From the NCBI RefSeq assembly GCF_024970185.1, contig NZ_CP103965.1, positions 4,460,001 through 4,524,000 on the forward strand: DNA of 64,000 bases, in the 5' to 3' direction. The notes beneath the pieces were generated by a model that was not told where the DNA came from, did no database searches, and worked only from the letters and a program-made list of their open reading frames with translations. Below are positions 16,569 through 24,074 of the stretch, one piece after another. Position 1 is the stretch's first letter; each line of letters begins with the position of its first letter. The position numbers were made by a program, and so were the translations under genes. The stretch is from Pseudomonas sp. N3-W. Lineage in GTDB: Bacteria > Pseudomonadota > Gammaproteobacteria > Pseudomonadales > Pseudomonadaceae.

Positions 16569-17963
16569 ATGAAAGCGCCCCTGACCCTCCTTGCCGCCAG
16601 CCTTTTGCTGGCGGCCTGCAGCAGCCCCGCGCCACGTCCCGACAGCGGCCTGCAACCGCCCGCCGCGTGGCAGTCGCCCAACAACGCCAACACCGTGCAG
16701 AGCAACCGGCAATGGTGGACCCACTTCGCCAGTGCGCAACTGGACGGCTTGATCGAACAGGCGCGGCTGGGCAGCTTTGACCTGGCCGCTGCGGTGGCGC
16801 GGGTGCGTCAGGCCGAAGCCAGCGCGGTGATTGCGGGCGCCCCGCTGCTGCCCGAAATCAAGGCCGGCCTGAACGCCAATCGCCAGCGGCTGATCCACGG
16901 CAAGGGCTACAGCCAGCTGGATGTCAGCCCGAGCAACCGCTCGCTGGATTACTACGACGCCGAACTGAGCGCCAGTTACGAAATCGATTTCTGGGGCGGT
17001 AAACGTGCCACCCGGGACAGCGCCGTGTTCGGCTTGCAGGCCAGCGAGTTCGACCGCGCCACCGTCGAACTGACCTTGTTCAGCGGCGTCGCCAACAGTT
17101 ACACCCAGGCCTTGTCGCTGCGTGAACAGGGGCGGATTGCCGAACTGAACCTGGCCAACGCGCAAAGCGTCCTGCACCTGGTGCAAACCCGCTACGACGC
17201 CGGCAGCGCGACGGCCCTGGAACTGGCTCAGCAGAAAAGCCTGGTGGCCGAGCAGCAACGCAAGTTGCCGCTGGTGCAACAACAGGCCCGCGAAGCGCTG
17301 ATCACCCTGGCCGCCTTGCTCGGCCAACCGGTGCAGGAACTGACCCTGACGCCGCAACCGTTCGACCAGTTGCAATGGCCGGACATCGCCAGCGGCGTGC
17401 CCAGCGACTTGCTGCGCCGCCGTCCCGACATCGCCAGCGCCGAAGCCAGACTGGCCGCCGCCCAGGCCGATGTGACGGTGGCCCGTGCGGCGATGCTGCC
17501 CAAAGTCACGCTCACCGCCAGCCTCGGCACCGGCGCCGACATGGCCTCGGAGCTGATGCGCACGACCTTCTACAATTTGTCGTCGGGGCTTGTGGCGCCG
17601 GTCTTCAACAACGGCCGCCTGAGCGCCGAACGCGACAAGGCCACGGCACGTCAGCAAGAGCTGCTGGAAACGTATCGCGGGGCGATCATCAATGGTTTTG
17701 CCGATGTCGAGAAAGCACTGACCGGGATTCGTGGTCTTGATGAACAACGTCGGTGGCAGCATGAAGAACTGACCCAGGCACAAACCGCATTCGACATTGC
17801 CCAGAGTCGCTACCAGGCCGGAGCTGAAGACCTGCTTACGGTGCTGCAAACACAGCGCACGCTGTATGCGGCTCAGGATATGAATGTGCAGCTGCGGTTG
17901 TCGCGATTGCAGGCGAGTATCGCGCTGTACAAGGCGCTGGGTGGGGGTTGGCAGGTTATCTGA
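16569..17963 (+). CDS. opmQ: Outer-membrane efflux lipoprotein OpmQ (TolC/NodT family)
   Basis: OpmQ is the outer-membrane channel of the PvdRT-OpmQ exporter. The start is ATG 16569, 7 bases after the pvdT stop. The upstream longer frame overlaps pvdT and is rejected. The 464-aa product begins MKAPLTLLAASLLLAACSS, a lipoprotein signal with lipobox LAAC. It has the tandem repeats of RND-type outer-membrane factors (QWWTHFASAQLDGLIEQARL; AAVARVRQAEAS; PSDLLRRRPDIASAEARLAA; YRGAIINGFADVEKALTGIR; SRYQAGAEDLLTVLQTQRTL). The operon ends after it at a hairpin, facing pvdP. Confidence 0.93.
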   Translation: MKAPLTLLAASLLLAACSSPAPRPDSGLQPPAAWQSPNNANTVQSNRQWWTHFASAQLDGLIEQARLGSFDLAAAVARVRQAEASAVIAGAPLLPEIKAGLNANRQRLIHGKGYSQLDVSPSNRSLDYYDAELSASYEIDFWGGKRATRDSAVFGLQASEFDRATVELTLFSGVANSYTQALSLREQGRIAELNLANAQSVLHLVQTRYDAGSATALELAQQKSLVAEQQRKLPLVQQQAREALITLAALLGQPVQELTLTPQPFDQLQWPDIASGVPSDLLRRRPDIASAEARLAAAQADVTVARAAMLPKVTLTASLGTGADMASELMRTTFYNLSSGLVAPVFNNGRLSAERDKATARQQELLETYRGAIINGFADVEKALTGIRGLDEQRRWQHEELTQAQTAFDIAQSRYQAGAEDLLTVLQTQRTLYAAQDMNVQLRLSRLQASIALYKALGGGWQVI

Positions 17964-17990
17964 CTGCGTAAGGCTTGAGACCGCGTTATC

Positions 17991-18018
17991 GCCCTTCGCG
18001 AGCAGGCTCGCGAAGGGC
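17991..18018. terminator. Perfect 13-bp hairpin between converging opmQ and pvdP
   Basis: GCCCTTCGCGAGC (17991-18003) pairs with GCTCGCGAAGGGC (18006-18018) across a 2-base loop. It is REP-like in sequence and sits between two convergent genes, so it could end transcription from both sides. No T-tract is present. Confidence 0.5.
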
Positions 18019-18036
18019 GCGCTGCGGTCTACCTGA

Positions 18037-19662
18037 CTAAACCGCCCACCCCTTGACCTTCAGATGCCGCGCATACCACGGCCGTTGCGGCACTTTGCGC
18101 AGCAGGTCAGCCATGTTGTCTTCATCGCCAAAGGTGATGCGCAACGCCAGCTTCATGGTTTCCGGGTCCATTTCCACCGAGCGCCCCAGCTGCAAACCGG
18201 GCACCGTGCTACAGCCGTGGGTGTCCGGGCCGAGCCACGGGTCATCGACTTCCACCCAGCGCCCCGGCGCGAACCACGGCACGCCGTTGACCTCCAGCCG
18301 ACTGACTTCGCCCGGATGAAACCTTTCATGGGCACGGAACCAGTCTTCGACACGGTCGTCGATCCAGCCGTGAAAGCGCCAGAACACCGGGTTCACATGG
18401 GACGAAAACGGGTCGCCGAGAAAGTCATTTTCCGGGGCATACCAACGGGCTGCGAAGTCGGCCTGATCACGGGCCATCGGCACCGGGATATTGTTCGACG
18501 GATCGCGCGCCACCGACGCCCAGCGCATGTGCAGCCAGTCGTGCAGGCCCAGTTCGACCTCCGAGCCGAACTGGCCGAGGGTCATTTTCGACAGATAGCG
18601 CGGGTCACGGTACTGCGACTCCCAGACCTGGAAATTGCTGTGATAGGTCTCGGCGGCTTTGATATCGCTGACCCACTTGGTGTACTCGTCGTCGCCGTCG
18701 GTCAGCCAGGTCGGCGGCAAGGCGTTGCCGTCGTGGTTATCGAAATAGCGGGCGAAGCCCTGACGATCACGCTCAAGTTCCGGCTGCGGCATCGGAAACG
18801 CCGGCCACGATGGCAAATCCTGTTTGGAACGGGCGATGCCCAGCATGTGCCGGTGCATGAAGAAAAAGTCGATGCCCGAGCCGTTGCGATCCTTGCGTGG
18901 CCCTCGCGCATCACGCTCCTTGTCCCGTGGGCCGGGCTGCCAGCCGATGCCGCGCAGGGCATCGCGCTTCTTGTCCGAGAGCTTGTGCCACTTGTCCCGG
19001 GAGGCATGCCAGAGCTGATGGAACAGCCGGTGCTCGGGCGCCACCAGCCATGCCAGCAGCGGCGGATTCAAACCGGTTCGCTCCCGCGCTTCGGGAAACC
19101 GGCGCTTGATGGCGATAAAACGATTGTCCTGCTCGGGCAAGGCCAGCGGCCGATCCAGGCGCAGCACCTGACCATTGAACGTGCCGCTGCCGGCATTGCC
19201 GAACGCCGCCCAGACCTCGTCCAGCCTGACCTTGAACTCATACACCGGCGGCGCGGATGGTGCGTCGCTGCGCATCAGCCGCCAGTACAACTCGGCGCCA
19301 TTGCCCGGTGCGAGATCGCCGATCACCTGATAACGCGGCGCCTGCTCCGCGCGCAGGTTGACGCCTGTGTCCAGGTAACCGCGCAAACCGCGACCACGGT
19401 GGGCGCTGTCGAGAAACAGCTCCACGCCCTCGTGTGGCAGGCCATCGAGCCCGGCGTCAGTGCCGGTGAACCGTATGTCCCAGACCCCGCGCAGGCTGTC
19501 GGCCAGCTGTTGCCCGGCGGTGTCCGCCAAGTCGACCGTGGCTTCGCCGGGGGTGATCGGCTCCTCCTCACGGGTCAGCTCACGATGTGCATAAAAGGCG
19601 GCGGGCAGCGCAGCGCCCGTGAGTGCCAGGCCCGCCATGAACCAGCGTCGAGAAATCGTCAT
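18037..19662 (-). CDS. pvdP: Pyoverdine maturation tyrosinase PvdP
   Basis: PvdP is a periplasmic copper tyrosinase that completes the dihydroxyquinoline chromophore from dihydropyoverdine. The start is ATG 19662 (MTISRRWFMAGLALTGAALP; 541 aa, near the 544 aa of P. aeruginosa), with AGG 7 bases ahead. The SRRWFM motif is a twin-arginine signal, as known for PvdP. Candidate copper ligands appear in PEHRLFHQLWHASRDKWH, DFFFMHRHMLGIARSKQD, LGLHDWLHMRWAS and SSHVNPVFWRFHGWIDDRVE. The gene diverges from pvdM, and each has its own PvdS box in the 228-bp gap. It is the only pvd gene here that is transcribed alone on its strand between operons. Confidence 0.94.
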   Translation of the reverse strand: MTISRRWFMAGLALTGAALPAAFYAHRELTREEEPITPGEATVDLADTAGQQLADSLRGVWDIRFTGTDAGLDGLPHEGVELFLDSAHRGRGLRGYLDTGVNLRAEQAPRYQVIGDLAPGNGAELYWRLMRSDAPSAPPVYEFKVRLDEVWAAFGNAGSGTFNGQVLRLDRPLALPEQDNRFIAIKRRFPEARERTGLNPPLLAWLVAPEHRLFHQLWHASRDKWHKLSDKKRDALRGIGWQPGPRDKERDARGPRKDRNGSGIDFFFMHRHMLGIARSKQDLPSWPAFPMPQPELERDRQGFARYFDNHDGNALPPTWLTDGDDEYTKWVSDIKAAETYHSNFQVWESQYRDPRYLSKMTLGQFGSEVELGLHDWLHMRWASVARDPSNNIPVPMARDQADFAARWYAPENDFLGDPFSSHVNPVFWRFHGWIDDRVEDWFRAHERFHPGEVSRLEVNGVPWFAPGRWVEVDDPWLGPDTHGCSTVPGLQLGRSVEMDPETMKLALRITFGDEDNMADLLRKVPQRPWYARHLKVKGWAV

Positions 19663-19707
19663 TGCCCTACCTGTGTCAGCCATGAAGCAGGCTTTATCCA
19701 AGCTAGA

Positions 19708-19731
19708 ACGTTTGTTGCCTGAACAAATTTA
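19708..19731 (-). promoter_or_regulatory. PvdS-dependent iron-starvation box of pvdP
   Basis: On the minus strand TAAAT (plus 19727-19731), 16 bases, then CGT (plus 19708-19710). It is a perfect match, 46 bp upstream of the pvdP start. Confidence 0.88.
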
Positions 19732-19804
19732 AAAGCTTCGCAAGCAGCCTCGCGCTCACAGGATCAGCGCTGAAGCTGCTCGCGAAGAGGACGACACATC
19801 GGCC

Positions 19805-19828
19805 TAAATTCTTGCCTGGGTCGCTCGT
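19805..19828 (+). promoter_or_regulatory. PvdS-dependent iron-starvation box of pvdM-pvdO
   Basis: TAAAT at 19805-19809, a 16-base spacer, CGT at 19826-19828 on the plus strand. It is a perfect match, 62 bp upstream of pvdM, back to back with the pvdP box. Confidence 0.88.
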
Positions 19829-19890
19829 TCTTCCCAGATAGCAAAGGCCCCTGCGCCTGACCCTCGACGGCGAACCTGACTGAGACGGCA

Positions 19891-21228
19891 ATGACAAAAA
19901 CGCGTTCGAAAAAGGCTTTGTACATCGGCCTGCCACTGGCCCTGGCCATCGGTGCCGGCGCCGGCTTCCTGGCCTGGGACTACTGGTTTCGGAACAACCC
20001 CGGCTACCCGGTCAAGGTGATGAAACAGGCCACCGAGTTGCAGGACCGGATCCTCTCCTTCGACAGCCACATCACCGTGCCGCTGAGCTTCGGCGCCCAC
20101 GGCAACGAGGCGGACAAGGACGGCGCCGGGCAGTTCGACCTGATCAAGGCCAATCGCGGACGCCTGTCCGGCGCGGCCCTGACCGTGTTCGGCTGGCCGG
20201 AAATGTGGAACGGCCCGAACGCGCCGCACCGCCCTACCGAAGGCTTCGTCGAAGAGGCACGCAATCAGCAGGAGGTGCGCTACAAGATCATCTCCGGACT
20301 GGTGCGCGATTTCCCCAATCAGGTCGGCATCGCCTACACCCCGGACGACTTCCGGCGCCTGCACGGTGAAGGCAAGTTCGCGATTTTCATCAGCATGCTC
20401 AACGCCTACCCGCTGGGCAACGACCTGAACAAACTGGACCTGTGGGCCGCTCGCGGCATGCGCATGTTCGGCTTCAGCTACATCGGCAACAACAGCTGGG
20501 CCGATTCTTCGCGGCCGCTGCCGTTCTTCAATGATTCGCCCGACGCCCTCGACGGTCTCTCGGACATCGGCAAACAGGCCGTGCAGCGGCTCAACGACCT
20601 GGGCGTGATCATCGACGTGTCGCAGATGTCGACCAAGGGCCTGGAGCAAGTGGCGCAACTGAGCCGCACGCCGATGGTCGCCTCGCACTCGGCGCCCCGC
20701 GCGTCGGTGGACATCCCGCGCAACCTCAGCGACAAGGAATTGCAGCTGATCAAGAACAGCGGCGGCGTGGTGCAGGTGGTCGGCTTTTCGCAGTACCTCA
20801 AACCGCTGACCCAGGGCACCCAGGACAAACTCAATGCCCTGCGCGCACGCTTCGACCTGCCGCCGCTGCCGAATCTGGCCATGGCGCTGATGCCCGGCGA
20901 CCCGATCATCACCGCCTGGTCCGAACACAAACTCGGTCAGTACGCCAGCGGCCTGTACGCGATCCTTGAAGAAGAACCCAAGGCGACGCTCAAGGACTTG
21001 GGCGATGCCATCGACTACACCGTGCGCAAGATCGGCATCGACCACGTCGGCATCGCCTCGGATTTCAACGACGGCGGCGGCATCAAGGGCTGGGAGAACG
21101 TCAGCGAAGTGCGCAACGTGACTGCCGAACTGCTTCAGCGCGGCTACTCCGAAGCGGACATCGCCAAGCTCTGGGGCGGCAACTTCCTGCGGGTCTGGGA
21201 ACAGGTGCAGAAAGCTGCCAAACCCTGA
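19891..21228 (+). CDS. pvdM: Pyoverdine maturation dipeptidase-like protein PvdM
   Basis: The 445-aa protein is a member of the renal dipeptidase (M19) family and acts in the periplasm during pyoverdine maturation, with PvdP, PvdO and PvdN. An N-terminal membrane anchor or signal is visible (ALYIGLPLALAIGAGAGFLA). The metal-site stretches of the family follow: FDSHITVPLSFG near residue 55 (family D.H motif), an internal IDVSQMSTKGLEQV, PMVASHSAPRASVDIPRNL, and IDHVGIASDFNDGGGIKGWE. P. aeruginosa PvdM is 448 aa. It is first in a two-gene operon with pvdO. pvdN, which lies between them in P. aeruginosa, is absent here. Confidence 0.94.
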   Translation: MTKTRSKKALYIGLPLALAIGAGAGFLAWDYWFRNNPGYPVKVMKQATELQDRILSFDSHITVPLSFGAHGNEADKDGAGQFDLIKANRGRLSGAALTVFGWPEMWNGPNAPHRPTEGFVEEARNQQEVRYKIISGLVRDFPNQVGIAYTPDDFRRLHGEGKFAIFISMLNAYPLGNDLNKLDLWAARGMRMFGFSYIGNNSWADSSRPLPFFNDSPDALDGLSDIGKQAVQRLNDLGVIIDVSQMSTKGLEQVAQLSRTPMVASHSAPRASVDIPRNLSDKELQLIKNSGGVVQVVGFSQYLKPLTQGTQDKLNALRARFDLPPLPNLAMALMPGDPIITAWSEHKLGQYASGLYAILEEEPKATLKDLGDAIDYTVRKIGIDHVGIASDFNDGGGIKGWENVSEVRNVTAELLQRGYSEADIAKLWGGNFLRVWEQVQKAAKP

Positions 21229-21318
21229 GTGACCGTTGCACCTTTGCCTAACTTCCACAGGGGGGGCCAGCGCCCGCCTCTCTTTGCGAAGCACAGTTTC
21301 CCTTACCAGAGACGACTT

Positions 21319-22206
21319 ATGAAAAAGCCCCTCATGTCATCTTCACTCAAGGCCTTGTCGGCCATTGCCCTGACGGCCCTGCTCGCCAGCCTGGTGCCCG
21401 GCGTCGCGCAGGCGGCCACCCCGCCAGTGCCCGGCAAGGTGTTCAAGGACTGCAAGGACTGCCCGGAAATGGTGGTGCTGCCGACCGGCAGCTACACCAT
21501 GGGCACACCGGAGGATGAAGTCGGACGCGAGCCGGATGAAGGCCCGCGTCACCAAGTGACCTTCACCAAACCCTTTGCCATCAGCCGCTTCCAGGTATTG
21601 GTCAGCGAATGGGACGCGTATGTCCGTGAAACCGGCAACAAGCCCTACGATTTCGACGACCGACCGGGCCGTCGTTGCACCGCGGGCAAGCCGAGCTTCG
21701 CGCAAACCCCACGGGACCCGGCGGTGTGCATGAACGTGGCCGAAGCCCAGGGCTACATTGACTGGCTGTCGAAGAAAACCGGTCAGGCCTATCGCCTGCA
21801 AAGCGAATCGATCCGCGAATACGCCGCCCGTGGTGGCAGCACCGGCGCCTTCCCGTTCCCGTTCGATGAAGGCAGCGAGTACCAGATTTCCAAACACGCC
21901 AACACTTATGGCGCTGCCGACGGCTACAACTTCACCTCCCCGGCAGGCACTTTCCCGCCCAACGCTTTTGGTGTGTACGACATGCACGGCAACGTCTATG
22001 AGTGGACCGCCGACTGTTACCACAAAGATTATTCCGGCGTGCCGACCGACGGCAGTTCGTGGGTGCAGGCCAACTGTGAACGTCAGGTGATGCGCGGCAA
22101 CGACTGGGGTGAAGCCCCGGTGTTCTCCCGTTCCGGCAATCGCAACAGCAGCTGGCCGACCAGCAAAGGCGACTGGCTGGGCTTTCGCGTAGTGCGCGAC
22201 CTCTGA
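21319..22206 (+). CDS. pvdO: Pyoverdine maturation protein PvdO (FGE-sulfatase fold)
   Basis: PvdO has the formylglycine-generating-enzyme fold and is needed for a late periplasmic oxidation step of the chromophore. The start is taken at ATG 21319 (MKKPLMSSSLKALSAIALTA, signal peptide ending VAQA; 295 aa), just 90 bp after the pvdM stop. The frame also has a GTG at 21229, which would put a poor extension before the signal. Fold signatures are MVVLPTGSYTMGTPEDEVGR, FAISRFQVLVSEWDAYV, YRLQSESIREYAARGGSTGA, NAFGVYDMHGNVYEWTADCY and VMRGNDWGEAPVFSRSGNR. A strong terminator hairpin follows at 22219. Confidence 0.93.
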   Translation: MKKPLMSSSLKALSAIALTALLASLVPGVAQAATPPVPGKVFKDCKDCPEMVVLPTGSYTMGTPEDEVGREPDEGPRHQVTFTKPFAISRFQVLVSEWDAYVRETGNKPYDFDDRPGRRCTAGKPSFAQTPRDPAVCMNVAEAQGYIDWLSKKTGQAYRLQSESIREYAARGGSTGAFPFPFDEGSEYQISKHANTYGAADGYNFTSPAGTFPPNAFGVYDMHGNVYEWTADCYHKDYSGVPTDGSSWVQANCERQVMRGNDWGEAPVFSRSGNRNSSWPTSKGDWLGFRVVRDL

Positions 22207-22218
22207 TCCCGCCCCTCA

Positions 22219-22245
22219 CGACCGCAGACCTGTCTGCGGTCGTTT
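22219..22245 (+). terminator. Intrinsic-terminator-like hairpin after pvdO
   Basis: CGACCGCAGA (22219-22228) pairs with TCTGCGGTCG (22233-22242) over 10 bp with a 4-base loop, followed by TTT. It directly abuts the candidate pvdE promoter box. Confidence 0.75.
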
Positions 22246-22268
22246 AAAGAAAGTCGGCAATCGTTCGT
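22245..22268 (+). promoter_or_regulatory. One-mismatch iron-starvation box upstream of pvdE
   Basis: TAAAG at 22245-22249, 16 bases, CGT at 22266-22268. Only the fifth base of TAAAT differs. It lies 42 bp before the pvdE start and just after the pvdO terminator, where a promoter is required. Confidence 0.65.
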
Positions 22269-22310
22269 TTTCTTTAAAGCACTCCCTCCGCATCGAAGCA
22301 GGAATCCTCC

Positions 22311-23960
22311 ATGACCAAGCCAACGCGTGGGGCGATCAACGAATTGTTCGCCCTGCTCAAGCCCTTCCGCCTGATCGTCTCGGTGTCCATCATGCTCGGC
22401 ATGATCGGCGGCCTGAGCGTCACCGTGTTGCTGGCGACCATCAACAATGCCCTGCACTCGGCCGACGGCCTGACCCGCACCGTGGTCATGATCTTCGCCG
22501 GCCTGTGCGTGGTGGCGCTGCTGACCTCGATCCTGTCCGACATCGGCACCAACTACGTCGGCCAACACATCATCGCCAGGCTGCGCAAGGAACTGGGGGA
22601 GAAAGTGCTGTCGGCGCCAATCGACCAGATCGAACGCTACCGCAGTCACCGCTTGATCCCGGTGCTGACCCACGACGTCGACACCATCAGCGACTTCGCC
22701 TTCGCCTTTGCACCACTGGCCATTTCCCTGACCGTGACCCTCGGTTGCCTCGGTTATCTGGCCATGCTGTCGTGGCCGATGTTCCTGATGATGCTGGTGG
22801 CCATCGCCATCGGCACCACCATCCAGGCGATTGCCCGGGCCAAGGGCATGCGCGGTTTCTACGCGGCGCGCGACTGCGAAGACGAACTGCAAAAGCACTA
22901 CAACGCGATTGCCGAAGGTGCCAAGGAACTGCGCATTCATCGCCCGCGCCGTCAGCGCATGTTCGTTTCCGGTATTCAGAAGACCGCCGAGAAAATCTGC
23001 GACACGCAGATCCGTTCGATCAACACCTTTGTGATCGCCAAGTCGTTCGGCTCGATGCTGTTCTTTGTGGTCATTGGCCTGGCGCTGGCCCTGCAGTCGT
23101 TCTGGCCCAGCTCCGACAAGGCAGTGATGAGCGGTTTTGTGCTGGTGCTGCTGTATATGAAAGGGCCGCTGGAGCATCTGGTCAGCACCTTGCCGATCAT
23201 CAGCCGCGCGCAGATTGCCTTCCGCCGCATTGCCGAATTGAGCGAGCAGTTTTCGTCGCCGGAGCCGCACCTGTTGCTGGAAGATCAAGGCAGCAAACCC
23301 GGCCCGGTGCACAGTCTGGAACTGAGCAACGTGCGCTACGCCTTCCCGGCCGTGGAAGGCAGCGAGCCGTTCCGCCTAGGCCCGGTGAACCTGAAAATCG
23401 CCCAGGGCGACATCGTGTTCATTGTCGGCGAGAACGGCTGCGGCAAGACCACCCTGATCAAGCTGCTGCTGGGGCTTTATTCGCCGACCGAGGGCGAGAT
23501 TCGCGTCAACGGCCAGCCGATCACCGCCCTCAACCGCGACGATTACCGGCAGCATTTCACCACGGTGTTTGCCGACTACTACCTGTTCGATGACCTGATC
23601 CAGGGTGACCAGCAGGTGCCGCAGGACGCGACCCGTTACCTCGAACGCCTGGAAATCGCGCACAAGGTCAGCGTGCGCGACGGCGCCTTCAGCACCACCG
23701 ACCTGTCCACCGGCCAGCGCAAGCGCCTGGCACTGGTCAACGCCTGGCTCGAAGAGCGCCCGGTGCTGGTGTTCGATGAATGGGCGGCCGATCAGGACCC
23801 GACCTTCCGCCGGATTTTCTACACCGAGCTGTTGCCCGACCTCAAGCGCCTGGGCAAGACCATCATCGTGATCTCCCACGATGACCGTTACTTCGACGTG
23901 GCCGATCAACTGGTGCGCATGGAGGCCGGCAAGGTCAAAAGCGAACTGCAACCGGCCTGA
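22311..23960 (+). CDS. pvdE: Pyoverdine precursor ABC exporter PvdE
   Basis: PvdE moves the acylated pyoverdine precursor from cytoplasm to periplasm. The 549-aa half transporter has six membrane helices in residues about 15-300 (VSVSIMLGMIGGLSVTVLL; VVALLTSILSDIGTNYV; FAPLAISLTVTLGCLGYLAM; SWPMFLMMLVAIAIG) and a C-terminal ATPase with Walker A GENGCGKTT near residue 373, signature LSTGQRKRLAL, Walker B PVLVFDEWAADQDP and switch His in IVISHDDRY. The EWAADQ after Walker B is typical of the SyrD/cyclic-peptide exporter group. Unlike in P. aeruginosa, no pvdF precedes it. fpvA follows after a structured 114-bp gap. Confidence 0.95.
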   Translation: MTKPTRGAINELFALLKPFRLIVSVSIMLGMIGGLSVTVLLATINNALHSADGLTRTVVMIFAGLCVVALLTSILSDIGTNYVGQHIIARLRKELGEKVLSAPIDQIERYRSHRLIPVLTHDVDTISDFAFAFAPLAISLTVTLGCLGYLAMLSWPMFLMMLVAIAIGTTIQAIARAKGMRGFYAARDCEDELQKHYNAIAEGAKELRIHRPRRQRMFVSGIQKTAEKICDTQIRSINTFVIAKSFGSMLFFVVIGLALALQSFWPSSDKAVMSGFVLVLLYMKGPLEHLVSTLPIISRAQIAFRRIAELSEQFSSPEPHLLLEDQGSKPGPVHSLELSNVRYAFPAVEGSEPFRLGPVNLKIAQGDIVFIVGENGCGKTTLIKLLLGLYSPTEGEIRVNGQPITALNRDDYRQHFTTVFADYYLFDDLIQGDQQVPQDATRYLERLEIAHKVSVRDGAFSTTDLSTGQRKRLALVNAWLEERPVLVFDEWAADQDPTFRRIFYTELLPDLKRLGKTIIVISHDDRYFDVADQLVRMEAGKVKSELQPA

Positions 23961-23962
23961 TC

Positions 23963-24020
23963 GACGAAGCCGCGGCCTGATCGGAAAAATAGTTTTCCGG
24001 TTTACCGCGGCTTCCTCGTC
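23963..24020 (+). terminator. Two-part stem-loop in the pvdE-fpvA gap
   Basis: The outer arms GAAGCCGCGG (23966-23975) and CCGCGGCTTC (24005-24014) pair perfectly. An inner hairpin GGAAAA-ATAG-TTTTCC occupies 23983-23998. Extra pairing of GACG and CGTC extends the outer stem with a bulge. It could attenuate read-through from pvdE into fpvA; no PvdS box is present, consistent with fpvA using FpvI. Confidence 0.55.
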
Positions 24021-24074
24021 TTAATGAGATGAATAAGAACCATTAACAACTATACCTGCCAAGGTCTTAACCTC

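Noticed and set aside
13223..16705. 1160-codon minus-strand frame opposite pvdR and pvdT
   Set aside because: Antisense shadow of two well-identified genes with a His/Gly/Gln-rich composition.
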